Assembly: GCF_963662255.1 (NCBI RefSeq)
Contig: NC_085055.1
Coordinates: 21,066,704-21,130,703, forward strand
Length of the DNA: 64,000 nt
Direction of reading: 5' to 3'
Source: Cinclus cinclus
Lineage: Eukaryota; Chordata; Aves; Passeriformes; Cinclidae
Part shown: piece by piece, positions 47,462 to 60,700 of the stretch
How positions within the stretch are numbered: the stretch's first letter is position 1
Layout: each line of letters opens with the position of its first letter
Notes under the pieces: generated by a model
What the model was told of the DNA's origin: nothing
Seen by the model: only the letters and a program-made list of their open reading frames with translations
The model's database searches: none
Translations under genes and position numbers: made by a program

Positions 47462-48799
47462 ACACACTGAAGGATGAGGGAAACCTCAGATCATGATATT
47501 GTTGTTACCTCAGCACCTCCTACTTGCCCAGCCAAGGAAATAGAGCACTACAGCTGTGTAATTAAACACTCTGTCACAATCCTACACACAAGAAACTACA
47601 ACCAATCCCAAAATCCGTCCTTCCCGGACCTCAGCTTTGCAAAGCAGCATTGTCCAACAGAAACATAGAGAGTTTCATATTAGTCTTCTGAAATGAGCAT
47701 AAATTACTAAAGTATTGAACCCGTGCATGTAAAGAGTGAATTCATTTATTAACAGCCACAGGAAACTGAATCCCACTATTTTGATCTAAAAAATACTTGT
47801 GCCAGAGCAAACCCACCCAGAGCTTGGAATTCTTCACAAGTATCTCTGCACTCAAGGAACCAAAAACACTGTGAGGGCTTGAGGAAGCTGGGAAAAGCTG
47901 CTGGGAAAGCCAGCAGATGCTGGAGGACAGATTGTTCCCAGCAGACACCTGGCAGGAGGGAGAGGAGCTCACTGGGGTGAATCTGTGTCATCCCAGAGGT
48001 AAAAGAACAGGAACTACAGCTCCCACAAATAAGGGAAAATTGCACTGATACAAGGTGTATGAACGCAGGTGTCAGCTCAAAATCCCCTTAGGAACAGCAT
48101 GGGAAGAAACCTGAATTATTTTTCCACTGGCCACTTTGCTCTGTAGAACATAAAGGAGAAAACACAGTGGGTTTTCCATGCCACATGCCCCAGGACACAC
48201 TGGATTCTGTCGCAGGGCACTGCCACACCTTCCAGTGTGTTAATAGAGATGGGGATCTGTGAGCAAACACAAGGACAGGTGACACAGCAGCTCTGTTGGA
48301 GAGGCTTTACTGCCTTCATTTGCAGTGGGGTTCTTTTGCAAGATGAATTTGCAAAAAATAGGGAATTGCATTGTCCACTTGGGGTCTGAGCTGGTGTGTC
48401 CCGCACTGAAGGGATTTTGGGGGCCACTCAGCCTCAATCTCATGGATACCTGCTTAAATTACCAGCCATGTGAAATTTTGGATTTTGCAGTCCGAAACTG
48501 TGACGGCACCCCAGTTTTCCACTGGCACCTTTGATGTTGTGTTGGGAAACTTCCATTCTCCCCCTCCTCTTTCTCTGCCTCATTTTTATCCTCTCCTCCT
48601 CCAAATTCCATGATCCTACTCCACAATAAAACACGACTGCTGTAAGTGATTGTTTTGCTGTATTATGTGAAGTCAAAAACCTTTTGAATCGTATTTTGCA
48701 GTGAACCTGCCTTTGAATCCCCACGTTTTATCATTCCACAGCAACACATATAATTTCAAACAAACAAGCGAACAAACCCGATGAAAATGGCCTGAATCT
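47462..48799. other. Unique non-coding sequence
   Basis: No gene; 48.6-48.8 kb is AT-rich and repeat-free. Confidence 0.45.
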
Positions 48800-48805
48800 C
48801 TTATC

Positions 48806-48870
48806 AGTCAGTTTTACACTGGCGTAACTCCATAAACTTCAGTGGAATTAATCTTGATTTACACTGTTGG
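48806..48870. repeat. Possible ancient dispersed repeat
   Basis: TTTTACACTGGCGTAACTCC, then 'aaacttcagtggaattaatcttg' and GATTTACACTG. The TTTACACT octamer recurs at 48813 and 48858. It recalls the 'gatttacaccggtgtaa' type of old sauropsid repeats; that recognition is from memory and uncertain. Confidence 0.35.
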
Positions 48871-51854
48871 GAGAGCAGGAACAGGCACTGTAAATAGCTG
48901 TATACCAGTGCACGACACTTAAAAGCAGGCACACCAGAAATGCCTGGCAGGAGATGAGGATGAAGGCGTAAAAAAAGCTTTCCCAGTGGTGCTAATCCAT
49001 GGGCACAAGGATAAACCCCAAGGACAACGATGGAGAGGTTGTGCCAGGCAGGGAGCACAGTCCATGATGTGGAGAGACCCATTAATCACACCGGTGGTGG
49101 CACCAGGCTGTGCCAAGTGGGCACACTCTGGGGACATTGAGGGGGGACAGACCGTGGGTTTCACTCAGAGGAGGGGGTGGCTGGAGGGTGTGAGAAGGAC
49201 CCCAGGGCTGAGTGTGCTCTGTGGTCGTGGCTGGAGGGGATTCTGCTGTGGATGTGGTGATGTGGCACCAGCAGATCCCTGCACTTCACGCTGAAGGCAC
49301 AGGGAATGGGGCATCTCAAGCTGATTTGTAAGCTCCAGCACTCCCAGAGAGGTGTGGGCTTCTACAGTTGCCAGTTCCTCTCAAAAAACCTCTTGGGGAA
49401 CAGCACCAGGGGACACTTCAAAAAATGTCCCTCAAGAGCTCAAGGCATGAGGTCAGGTTTGTTACCAGCTGTTGCTCCCTCCAGAGAGAGGACATGAATG
49501 CCCAAAGCCAGGGATCAATCCCTCTGGGAGCAGCATCATCCTCTGCCAGAGCTCCTGACCAGTAACAGCAGGTGGCTGCCAGGGCATTCCCTGCAGGAAT
49601 AATCTTTAGCAGATACATTTAAATTAAACTTTTGAAACCTAAATGGACTCTGTCCCTTCTCTGCTAATTGCCAGGGCAGAAGTTTGGGTGTGAGGCATTT
49701 GCCAAGTCACTCCTGTCACCTGTGCTGGATACAAGGGATGGGCTTTGCTATTCCAGCTATTTTCAAACTCCTCTACTCCAAACCATGGCAGAACATGGAT
49801 AACAAGATACCATTTTATTTTTCTCAGGGATACAATTATTAATTTTCACTGAGGTTGCACTGGTTAGAACTTCAGGAGAGGACAGAGGAGCACACAAAAA
49901 GGAAAAGGTGGGATCTGCCACAAAACAGACAATGTGCATCCCAATGCCCTTCCCAAACACTGCAATCCCTGTGCTCCAGACACCTCTCTTGGAAAACAGC
50001 CCAGCAAAGAGGACAACGTGGAGGGACACCTGGGCTGGGCTGGATCCTCAGCCTCATGCCGGGTCCATGAGTGAGGAACCACGGGAGAGCTGGCACCAGG
50101 GACAGGTTGGTCATGGAGGACCCAGGCTGGCTGGATGCAATCTGAGCCTGGAGCTGGTCATGGAGCATTGTGGTGCTCCCAGGGGAGTCTGTGAGGGGCT
50201 GTGCCAGGCAGCCAAGGGTCTGAAGGCGCCAAAAAATGTTCTTTTACTGATCCAAGGGTTTGTGTCTCTTGGGTCAGTGATACACGGTAGAGTAAATGAG
50301 AAGGAGTGGGATCTTGCAGCACAGGGGACACCTGCTCCTTGTTACTTTTCCTTCAACTCATTGTAATGTCAGCAGGTCTCTGCATCATCCTCCCATCCTA
50401 ACCTACAAAACCTTTTGCACTGCGTGTTTTCCAAATTAAGCACCGAAAGGTTAACTCTCCTGATTAAAGTTTCCAGTGCTGCCACTGCAGCCCGGGCGGA
50501 GAAGCCTCAGGTTCCCGTATCCCTCCTGGGATGCACTGCAGCCTGCCAGCTTGGCAGCCATCTCCTGCCAACCCCAGGAAGATCAGAGGTGGTTACGTGG
50601 CAGCCCAGACTTTACCCAATTGCTCTTATCAATCTTCATAACAAAGAGAAAACAACTAGACCATCTCTTGTGGGAAATAAATTGAGTCTTCCTCTGTATT
50701 AGCCCTATTGACGAGGCCCTGCTGAAGAGCTCCAGAAACAATTAAAACAAGTGCTGTAGATCCAGGCGTACCTGGATAACGCTCCTGTTCTCCCCTCCTC
50801 CCTGGGTCCCTATCACCCCCTGGAATCAACACAAGGTGCATTAGAGATGATGCTTCATAAAGAAAATCTGCTCTTCAGGCTGAGACAGACTTGATCCAAC
50901 TGCACTTCAATTAGCAGAGTCCCAGGGACTCCTGGCCAAGCTGCGGCCGCAGAGATTAAGACAGAAGGATGCCTTGGAGTTGGGAAAGAGGATCCAGGGT
51001 GGAGCTTGCTCTATTTTCACATCCTCCACTTCCCATTTGGTCCACTTCCCAGCTGCCCTGCCAAGACCACTGGGCCCAGACTGCTTGGAAGGCCCAGGTA
51101 ATGTATTTCCAGATCTGTCAGAGCAGACACCACATCTTCAATCGAGGAGATCCGAGGCTCAACCTTATTTAAATGTTCTCTCAAAAAAGGTCAAAACTTA
51201 TCTGACTGCTGAGCCCTCCCCCCCCCCAGTCTTGCACCTGGAAAGGAAACATTTTGATGTTAATTAATTCTTTCAGATGAAACCAGCAAAAATGTCAATG
51301 TAACAAATTAGACCCACATTGATTATTGGCTTTAAAAAAAAAGAGTTAATGGTTGTGGTCCGGAAAAGGGGGTTAGGCAGGTCTTTAAAGTGATGCACAC
51401 ATGCAATACTTTATGTTCATACAGGCTCTGGATTTGGTGTTTTAATTGGAAAAATGGGAATTCTTTATGTCTCTTATTCGCTGCTCCTCTTTGCTCCTCA
51501 TATTCCCTCCTGCTCAGGAGGACAGTCCAGGCAGCTGTAAGGTAACACCAACACTCTGTAAGCAAAGCTCTGCAGAAGCCATTTGTTCCCTGCCATGTCC
51601 ATAGGAAAAGGGCCACTGACCACCATCGTTTTTGGGAAGCACCCAGGGGCCAAGGAGCTGCAATTCATGGAGCACAAAATACTGCCTGTGGAGCAGCTGC
51701 CATGCCACTCTTGGAGGAGGAGGTTTCACTCAGCTACAACCTGACCCAGGAGTAATTGAGTGTTACCAGAGATTACCAGAAGAAATTGATGGTCCAACAT
51801 TATGGAGTTAAAGGTCCTGCAGAGACACAGGTATGAGGAATTGACCAACAGGAG
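48871..51854. other. Unique non-coding sequence, 3 kb
   Basis: No CR1 is recognised. Frames of up to 152 codons (49908-50366 +) have no domain. Short C-run at 51217-51228. AT-rich parts at 51.2-51.5 kb. Confidence 0.45.
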
Positions 51855-51993
51855 ATGCCCCATCCCCGTAAATGTGCAAGGCCAGGTTGGATAAGATTTG
51901 GAGCAACCTGGGATAGTGGAAGTTGTTAACTGGAGTGGAACTGGGTGAGATTTAAGATCCCTTCCAGCCCAAACCATCCTGGGACTACATGAC
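51855..51993 (+). mobile_element. CR1 LINE 3' fragment
   Basis: GCAAGGCCAGGTTGGATAAG, TTGGAGCAACCTGGGATAGT, 'gggtgagatttaagatccc' and TTCCAGCCCAAACCATCC, with a decayed tail. Confidence 0.9.
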
Positions 51994-53696
51994 CTGCCAG
52001 CAGTAGAGATATATTGAAATTATATAATGCAATTCCAGGCTGAAGTTCCTGTGCCAGCACCAAACTGAGTGAAGAGGATCACCTTTTCCCCTCTCTTCCC
52101 TGGCTTGTCTCATGCACAAAACACCACCAGTCAGGAGCGTGTGGCAGCAGGAGAGGAGCAGCAAAAACTGAGGGTTTACATTTAGTGCAGGGTGCTGGGG
52201 AAGGGACTGAGGCAGGATCCAAAAGGCAATTTCAGCAGCACACAATGAAGGACCATCCAAGGCAACAGCAGTGACATCTGGGGAGTCTGTAAAACCACGG
52301 TGTGGTCATTGTGAGGAGCTGGCTGAAATTGCACATATTTTAATCAAAAATCCAGACTGTAGATTAAACTTCAGAAAAAAAATCACACGGCAGTATTTAA
52401 TTAATGAAGGCTTTAAGTGACCTAGAAGAAAATACTCCAGCGATAACTCCTCGGCTGGCTTAAGTCAGTTTGCACTGATGATACATATTATATATCCTGT
52501 CCACTGAAATAATCACCATTAATTCCCTGCCTGGAAAAGTCGCTTTGCCCTGGTAAAGGATGTTTAGAACAGCTCTGGAAATGAAGACTGTGTTGAAGAG
52601 TCATGCAGTGATAGTTTGATTGCAGCCTGGGGCTCACTAAGGCCATGCAGAAGGGTTGTGACCCCAAACCAGCCGTGTGCCAAGCCCAGTGCCCCATACA
52701 ATAAACCACACTGTGAATTCAGAAAATACATCCTCATCCCAAAGCCTGCATTTTCACCTGACTTTTAATAAGCTAAAGCATTTGCTTCCTTTGTCAGCAA
52801 TGGGAGAAAATGACAAAAATTCCTCCCCTCCATTTCAGACCCCTCTGAAAAGGAGCATGACTACAGGCGAGTTTAACTGCAGCAGGAATGTCCTAGGGTA
52901 ACAAGGATGTGATGAAACACACGCTTTACAACTGTGTTTAAAAAGGGGGGGAAAAAAAAGGAAAGAAAAGCTACATTCAATGGCAGAAAAAATTGATTTA
53001 ACCACATAAAATATTACAAGCAAAAATCAGAGGTTAGAAGTAGAGTTGAAATGCAAACCATTACCTCCATTATCCAAAACAGGCTGTTTATTTACAGCTC
53101 AGAACTGTAGAAATGACTTGGCTTAATCGTAATTAAAACCTTTTGGTATCTTTAGAGCAGCAGAAGTGTTGCACGCGAAGGTAGCAGGGCCGTGAGGAGG
53201 AGGAGATGCTCGGGCTCACAACAAGGACATCTCGGGCTGCAAGGAGAACAAAACAAAAGCCTGACGAACACGATATTAGGCTGAGAACAATTTCAACTGT
53301 GGCAAGACAAGAGGCTCTGTAATTCAATTTGCAAAAGGCCATACAGCAAAACTGGAGCTAAACTACTTGTAACATCCATTAACTGAGAGAGGCATTCCAA
53401 GGCAGGAAGGATCATCTGCTGGGAGAGGCACTAAAGGCTCCCCAGCTCCCTGCCATTCCCATCTCCAGCCAGGAATCCCACAGCTCCCAGTATGTCCTTG
53501 GGACTGTGAATGGGAGGAAGGTTGGGCCTTTTCCCAGGCTTTTCTGTGTTGTGTTGACTCCCATCCACGAGGATGACAATGCACACCCGATGTCCTCTGC
53601 TGCGATGGGATGGAGAAGGACATGGAGCTGTTGGAGTGACTCCGGAGCAGGGCACAGAGGTGCTCCAAGGGCTGAGCCCATCTGCTCTGGCAACAG
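51994..53696. other. Non-coding; AT-rich block 52.3-53.1 kb
   Basis: 52300-53100 is largely AT-rich and repeat-free (e.g. CAGTATTTAATTAATGAAGG near 52390). No gene is recognised. Confidence 0.4.
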
Positions 53697-54080
53697 GCTG
53701 AGAAAGCTGAGGGTGCTCAGCCTGGAGAAGAGAAGGCTCCAGGGGTAACTCTGAGAATCTTACAGTGCTTAAAGGGCCTCAAAGAGAGCTGGAGAGGGAC
53801 TTCGGATAAGGGATGGAGGGACAGGTCAAGGGGGAATGGCTTCCCACTGCCAGAGGGCAGGGGTAGAAGGGTTATTGGGAAGAAATCCTTCCTTGTGAGG
53901 GTGGTGAGACCCTGGCACAGAGAAACTGTGGCTGCCCCCAGATCCCTGGAAGTGTCCAAGGCCAGGTTGGATGGGGCTTGGAGCAACCTGGGATATTGGA
54001 AAGTGTCCCTGCCCATGGCAGGGGGTGGAATGAGATGGGCATTAAGGTCCCTTGCAATATAAATCATGATATTATGTAAC
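53697..54080 (+). mobile_element. CR1 LINE 3' fragment
   Basis: GGGTGCTCAGCCTGGAGAAG, AGAAGGCTCCAGGGGTAAC, 'ctggagagggacttcgg', GAAGAAATCCTTCCTTGTGA, TGTCCAAGGCCAGGTTGGAT and GTCCCTGCCCATGGCAGGGG. About 380 bases long. Its tail grades into an (ATGAT)n microsatellite. Confidence 0.95.
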
Positions 54081-54157
54081 TGATGATGATATGATATGAT
54101 ATGATATGATATGATATGATATGATATGATATGATATGATAGATATGATATGATGGA
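54081..54157. repeat. (ATGAT)n microsatellite at a CR1 tail
   Basis: TGATGATGAT is followed by ten perfect ATGAT units (54091-54140) and two imperfect ones. Confidence 0.95.
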
Positions 54158-56611
54158 TAGGCTATTACGAAAGTGTAAAAGTGTATTTGTAGAAGTGTTA
54201 CAAATCTTTGTACAGGAATGTAAAAAACCTTTGTTAAGCTGCCCCTGCGATCCCCAGCCCTACCACCAAGGCATCAATGGGAGCAGAACCTGCAAACACT
54301 TCTGAACCTGACCCCATTTCTGAAAGAAACTCTTCAGGAAACCACAGTGCTGAGAGACTGCTGAAGGCAGCCCTCAGCAGGATCAGAAATCCTTCATGGA
54401 AGGGTCATGGAATCTAAAAATAGATCACACGTCTCCAAACATGGTGAACTGAGCTCTCACAGGTTGGAGAAACAGGATCTCTCACACCAGGGACTCCACA
54501 GCCCAGATGATCTCCCTGGGGCACTGGACACAGAGGACATCCCATCCCCAGGCTCTGTGGTGGTGCCCTTCGGCAGTGTTTCTGGGGCCATGGAGATCTT
54601 TCAGCACCCAATGTCCCCTCCCTGGTATCTCCCACAGTGAAAAGTTGCCACCTGCAACCTCACCCTGAACAGCAAAATAGTGCCAGAAAGAGGTGAAAAT
54701 GGCAAGGAATGGGTGGTGGAGGCAGATTCCAGGACTGGGCGCTCCCTTTGTGCACTATGGTCGAGCCCCAGATCCAGGCCATGGGATTTCCTCACCTGCA
54801 CCAGGGGACCAGAATCCACTCAGGAAATAGTGGGAAGGAAACATGGATGTCTCTCAAGAAACTTCCTGTTTAAAAAGGCAAAGGAAATTGAGCAACTACA
54901 AGGATTTAGCAGCATTCAGAACATTTTGGCTGAGGTGCTTCACTCTGAGTTGGAAAAGTGTCTTACCTGTCCCAAGCATCATTTTATTCTCTGGTGTGCA
55001 AATCCTTCCACCAGGGCACATGCAGGGGAGGTGGAAGGTGCCCAGCACAGTTTGCAGTGGTATAATCTACTCCAAGGAGATCCTCTCCACCTTGTCCTCC
55101 AGTACCTGGTCCCTCTATCCTGGTCTGGATGGCAGAACATAAATACACCAGTTGGATGTGCACATTAAACCAAGACTAAAGCTTCAGCTGGGGCTGTATC
55201 CAATTCTTTGGCACATCAAGGATGGGAAAGGAGGCACGGATGGCTTGTTCACTAACCCACGCTCTCCCTGCCAGAGAGCTGTGCCAGAAGTTATCAAGAA
55301 AGCTGCAAAATGAAAGCATGATATGCTGTGTTAATTATGTGTGCTTGGATATTTTTGTTTTCACAAATGTTTTGCCTTTTAGTAAATATTCTTTAGCATC
55401 TCTGTTGTCCCATTGCAGAGCAGTCAGCTGTGAAAATGATCTCCTCATCCTGGTTAACTCTGTCAGTGCCACACATAGGACATTCCCTGTCTAGCTAGGC
55501 CAGCTTGAAAGAGCTCATGGGGTTGGAGGGACCAAGGACACGCTCTGGCAGAGGTGTGGGAGGAAGTTTAGTGGCACCTGTGAGCAGTCTGTGTCTTTTA
55601 CATGCTGGTAATTCAAGCATCACAGTAGTCCAGTAGTTTCTCAAAGATTTTCCCCACCTGAAGCAAAGAAACAAGTTGGTCTGGACCCCTCCAAAAGCGA
55701 GACATTTTGGATGTGCCTCTCACACCCATGGTTGCCCCTTACACCAGTCACACCACGTCTGTAAGGAGCCTGGAAAACTCCTTCCCCTTCGTGTTAATTG
55801 TACCCTCTTTGAATAAATGCACAAAGCCTTTGACTGGAGGTGTGTAAATATTTACAGGGCGTGCCCAAGGAGGGTCAGAAACCAATACATCACCTGAGGG
55901 AAGAATACAAGCTCAGCGACCGTGAAGCCCTGAGCAATTACAGTTAAGTAACTGCAATACCAGCACATATTTAAGTACTTATGCAAGGAAAAGGGGCTGA
56001 TGACCTCGATTATATTTGCATTGTGTTTCCTGTTGTTAGCACTTCCTTGGCAGAATTACTGCAATACATCTTGGACTCCAATTTCATCTGCCAGCTCCAC
56101 GAGACTGCAACCAGCCTTTGGAGAGGTCCAAAAATGCTTAGGAGTCAGGCTGTATTTCTTCTTGTACAGCTCCTCTGTCTCGGCAGCTGCTCATGTCTCC
56201 AAACCGCCTTGTCAAGGAGAGCAGCAGGAGAAAATTTGCCCCAAAGCTCCTCTGAAATTCAGGAACCAACCTCAGCAAACAGGCAATGAAACCTTTACCT
56301 GGCTGGATCATGACTTCCCAGATGAAATGCTCCATGGAATGCGACATTTCAGAATAGGTTGCTTGATGTTATTTAAGAAAAAAAGCAGCTTTATAACTTT
56401 TTGTCTCAAGTAAAACCACAAAAATTTCATAGCTCTAGCCTGGGGGAAGGAACCTTTTGCAGAGAATTATAAATCTATTTGCAGATGATTTCTCACCTGA
56501 AGACTCCATGTAGGTAGACACCCCCCAAAAAAATAAAATGTTGTAAGGTGAAAGACCAAGGAGCTGTTAAATGCCATAATCAGGGTGTTTGTTTTCTCAA
56601 GCCTGGAGAGA
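54158..56611. other. Unique non-coding sequence, 2.4 kb
   Basis: Frames up to 162 codons (54680-55168 +) have no recognised domain. No repeat is recognised. Confidence 0.45.
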
Positions 56612-56733
56612 AGGACAGAGATTCAAAAACCCCTAGATGGTGACATTTAGGGACATGATTAGCAGTGGCCTCGGCAATGCTGGAGGGACTCAATGACCTT
56701 AGGGGGCTTTTCCAACCTATATGATCCCATGAC
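56612..56733 (+). mobile_element. CR1 LINE 3' fragment
   Basis: GACATTTAGGGACATGATTA, GGCCTCGGCAATGCTGGAG, 'gggactcaatgacc', GGGGCTTTTCCAACCTATAT and the tail ATGATCCCATGACC. Confidence 0.88.
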
Positions 56734-57998
56734 CTGGTGACATCCTATTTCCACGGTATTCTCCCTCTTCACTCAGCACTTGGGATGCCAGGGTTGGGAA
56801 CAACAAGGTGGTTTCAGCTGGTGTGTTCATCCTCTTTGCCGCTCATTCCCAATGTAGAAATTCCTCCACTTCAGCCTGGAGATTATTCCTCATGGATTTG
56901 AGTTGGCCACACAGAGCGGGGCATCCCACCAGCCCCTCTGTAGGATTCTCCCGTTCCTTGTCACTGAGATAAGGCTTCACCTGCTGTACTTTGAAAGAAA
57001 AGCTGAAAGAACCCAACTTCTCTGATTGTGGCACCCATTTGGAGAGGTGCGTCCTGTCCATCCACAGCTTCCCACAGATGGGAAAAAACACAGATCTTCC
57101 CATCTGTAACTCTGCTCCACAGGTCGCTTCCCAGTGCTCCTCCTTTCCCAGTGTGGGAACAGCCACTTGGAGCACTCTATCCTGAAACGTGCATCCATCC
57201 TCAGGGGAAATCAACATTCCCAATTTTCTCATTTATACAAAACCTTCTTCTCCTGCCAGCCCTACCAGAGCAGCGCACGGGGCCGTCTCTCAGGGGGCCA
57301 GGTGCAGTATGGAAATCTCCAGATGCTGGGGGATACAAACAGCTGGACCTGCCCAGAGCAACACCAGTGTCCAAGACCAGTGTCACTGCACCACCACCGA
57401 TGCCAGGAGGAGATGCAGAAAATCCCAGGACAGGCTGCAGTGGAACAACCCCCTGTAAGTCCTGGAACGTGGTGGCTCCTATCTTCACTGACAGCTTTTT
57501 TCCTGGGTAGTATAACAGCAGAACTTGGCTGCAGCAATGTCTCGGGGCAATGAATGCCCGAGGCTATGGATGAATTGCTCACAAAAGTGTCTTTTTATCA
57601 CTTTTCAGTTCTGTTGCCTTTCAAGTTTATTCAGTCTCCCTTTGAATGAGACACTGTTGTAATTGTCTAAAAAATAAATTTGACTGCCTGCTTGACCTCC
57701 TTTATACCGTTTATTGCAGTCATTTAATTTTCTAGTTATTCTTTCCTGGGAAAAAAACAGACAATATTGTCACTCCAGCACACTTGGAAGCCTTTGTATC
57801 ATATCTAAGCTTTTTTGTTGTTTGCTTGTTTAATTTTGGATGTGGCACAACCAGAACTTCTCACCAGCTTCAAGGTGGGAGCCTAGACTTGGCCATAGAA
57901 ATATCAGCTTGGGCACCAATTATTTGTTTAAGCAGGTCATTGTTTGTTGCTCCTTTTTATCATTGCTAAAGGAACAGTGCATAAAGCAAAGAGCAAAT
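56734..57998. other. Unique non-coding sequence
   Basis: Overlapping frames of up to 160 codons at 56.9-57.6 kb on both strands, no domain. 57.6-57.98 kb is AT-rich. Confidence 0.45.
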
Positions 57999-58520
57999 AG
58001 CATGGCCTGGATTGGAAGGGACCATAAAAATCCAACCAGATTCCCACCCCCTGCCAGGGGCAGGGACACCTTCCACTGTCCCAGGTTGCTTCAAGCCCTG
58101 TCCAGCCTGGCTTTGGACACTTCCAGGGATCCAGGGGCAGCCACAGCTTCTCTGGGCAACCTGTGCCAGGGCCTCACCTTCCTCAGAGGGAAAAATTTCT
58201 TCCCAATATGCCATTTAAACCTACTCTCTTTCAATTTAAAGCCATTCGCCCTTGTTCTCTCAATCCACATCTTGTCCAAGGGTCCCTCTCCAGCTCTCCT
58301 GGAGCCCCTTTAGGCTCTGCAAGGGGCTCTGAGCTCTCCCTGGACCCTTCTCTTCTCCAGGTGAACACCCCCAGCTCTCCCAGCCTGGCTCCAGAGCAGA
58401 GGAGTCCAGCCCTTGGAGCAGCTCCATGGTCTGCTCTGGCTTCACTCCAGCAGGTTGCTGCCCTTCCCATGCTGAGGATCCCAGGGCTGGAGGCAGCTGT
58501 GCCCATCCTGCCATACAAAC
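57999..58520 (-). mobile_element. CR1 LINE 3' fragment, about 520 bases
   Basis: ATGGCCTGGATTGGAAGGGA, CTGTCCCAGGTTGCTTCAAG, CACTTCCAGGGATCCAGGGG, 'ggcaacctgtgccagggcc', AAAGCCATTCGCCCTTG, CCCTCTCCAGCTCTCCTGG, 'ccagcctggctccagagcagagg'. It is the second longest copy and reads as a passerine-type CR1 from memory. Confidence 0.93.
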
Positions 58521-59935
58521 ATCCCTGTGTCCCTGCTGCTGGGCTTTGCCATGTTCCCTCCAGCTGCTCCCACAAGGACCCACCGTGGCTGGTGCTCCAC
58601 TAGTTTTCCCAATCCCAGCTGTGCTCCCAGAGCTGTGGTTTCCCGAGTCACTCACAGGCTGGTTCCAGACCTGGCCCCATTCCACTGCTCTCCAATTTTC
58701 CACCCAGACACGATTCTCCCTGGCCTTGGAAGGGCTGGTGATGAATGGTATGAAATAGCACTGAATATCCACACTTCTGCAGGGGGGAAATGGGATGGGA
58801 TGCAGTCCAGGACCTGCCAGAGTGCTTCCCCAATTATTGGAAGGGGTCGCTGTTCAATGACAGGCACAAAGCCCGTCCTCTACGCTGGATGCATTTTCCC
58901 TGCAGCGCCGGGAGCCTTTGCCAGCCTGAGAAATGAGAGACTGGGGCTCAAAAGAAATAATCTTTTAAAACATAAACGGCCAAGCTGATTTGCTTCCAAA
59001 TATGTAACAGCAACAACAACAAAAAAAAATTGCTGTTGGGCAGGGCCCTCGTTTGCCAAGTTTCAACAGAGCAAAATTTTACAGCGAAGTTATAAACACT
59101 TGAAATACCATTGTTGGTTTATAATGGAAAACCTGGCAGGCTCATAGTTGAGAGAGCTCTTCCAAGGAATGCTTACCATGATGCTAACTCCACATACGGG
59201 ATAAGCTCAAGAGCCACGTGATAAATGTTGGGTTCACACGATAAAGCACACAAAACCATCCTTATCCACTTGCTCCATGATTTTCCCAGATCTAGAACAA
59301 TTCCAGAGTTTCCTCCAGGAGTTCACTCCCCTCAGCCAGTCACCTCACCTCAACTTGACAAAATCACTTCTGTTAATTCCCAAGGCTGTGAAATTCCTTT
59401 CTCTACTGAACCACATGTAGAGGAGTAACAAGAGCTCAGAGCCTTTAAAGTAACTCTGATAAATAGAAAAAAAAAAAAAGCTTTGATTATGGGCAATACC
59501 CAAAGGAAGGGAAATTTAATGTAGTGTTGATGAACGGGTACATAAAATCCTAATATTAGTGATAACAGAGGGACATTTCCATGTGTTTTACTATGGCTTC
59601 TCCTTAGAAGTGCTGGAGATGCAGATGGGCTGAACCACTGGAAAGCACAAATTTGGGTTAAACAACCATTCCAGAAAACATCACTGTTTTCTGAAAAATT
59701 CCACTCTGGGGATTTCACTTAGGGACTCCAGAATAAAGCCAAGCCCATTCTCTTCAGCAAATTTTGGCCAGACCAAGCAGATCCAATGGGGTGTGGGGTG
59801 CAGAATGAGAGATCTGGAGATGCCTGCATGAAATAGCTGCAGCTCCCTCTGACATCACTCCTCTGCTGTGGTTTACTTGTCCCTCCTTCAAGCTTTGCAG
59901 TGGGGTTAGGAACAGGGTTTGTGCTCCATGGGTTG
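58521..59935. other. Unique non-coding sequence
   Basis: Nothing recognised. 58.92-59.13 kb is AT-rich. A 12-13 base A-run lies near 59469. Confidence 0.45.
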
Positions 59936-60213
59936 CATCCCATCCCGTCCCGTCCCTTCCCATCCCGTCCCGTCCCGTCCCATCCCATCCCATCCCGTCC
60001 CGTCCCGTCCCGTCCCGTCCCGTCCCGTCCCGTCCCTTCCCATCCCGTCCCGTCCCGTCCCGTCCCGTCCCTTCCCATCCCGTCCCATCCCGTCCCGTCC
60101 CTTCCCATCCCGTCCCATCCCGTCCCATCCCATCCCATCCCGTCCCATCCCGTCCCATCCCATCCCATCCCATCCCATCCCATCCCATCCCATCCCATCC
60201 CATCCCATCCCAT
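59936..60213. repeat. 55-unit pentamer array (CATCC/CGTCC/CTTCC)
   Basis: About 276 bases of five-base units: 26 CATCC, 25 CGTCC and 4 CTTCC by my count. CTTCC always sits between CGTCC-CGTCC and CATCC. The left and middle parts are CGTCC-rich; the right ~60 bases are almost all CATCC. The minus strand is (GGGAT/GGGAC)n with GGG every five bases, ideal for G-quadruplexes. Long open frames here (up to 277 codons, GWDGM repeats) are artefacts of a five-base period without stop codons. Confidence 0.97.
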
Positions 60214-60700
60214 ATTGCCCCTGCAGACACCTGGTTATCCACTGCTATCCCATTCCTTACCAGCCCATAAAAACAAGGCAGAAATATTGCCTGGGTAGGA
60301 ATAACAAATCCTTTGTAACAGAGAGCCAGGCTTGTGCGAGGCTTGGATGGAGACCCCAGTTCCATGCCAGGGTGAGGCAGAACTCCAAATGTGACCCCCA
60401 AGCACAATGAAGCTGAGGAGGAAGAGCCACCAGCCCTTTTCTTCCCCCCAGGGCCTGAGCCTGGCCAGGCTGCCCCATGTCCATGTTCCAAAGATGTTCC
60501 TGGGGTGCAGCCTCCGACAGCATCATTCTGGAAGTTCCTTGGAAGCCAAGGAGGCTGTTGCAAGCTTCGTGCTTCGTTTGCATTCATTTCTTTCCCAAAC
60601 TCTCATTACCCGAAAGAGAAAGAGAGAGTGAGTGCATTCAAGTGGAAATGGTTGGAGTGCACTTAGAGGAATTTAGCCAAAAGGAAAAGGATAGATGATG
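60214..60700. other. Unique non-coding sequence
   Basis: No gene or repeat recognised. Confidence 0.5.

Noticed and set aside
59719..60587. Open frames of 100-277 codons with GWDGM or PSRPVPSHP repeats
   Set aside because: They run through a five-base tandem array that has no stop codon in several frames on either strand. The repeat, not coding, explains them.
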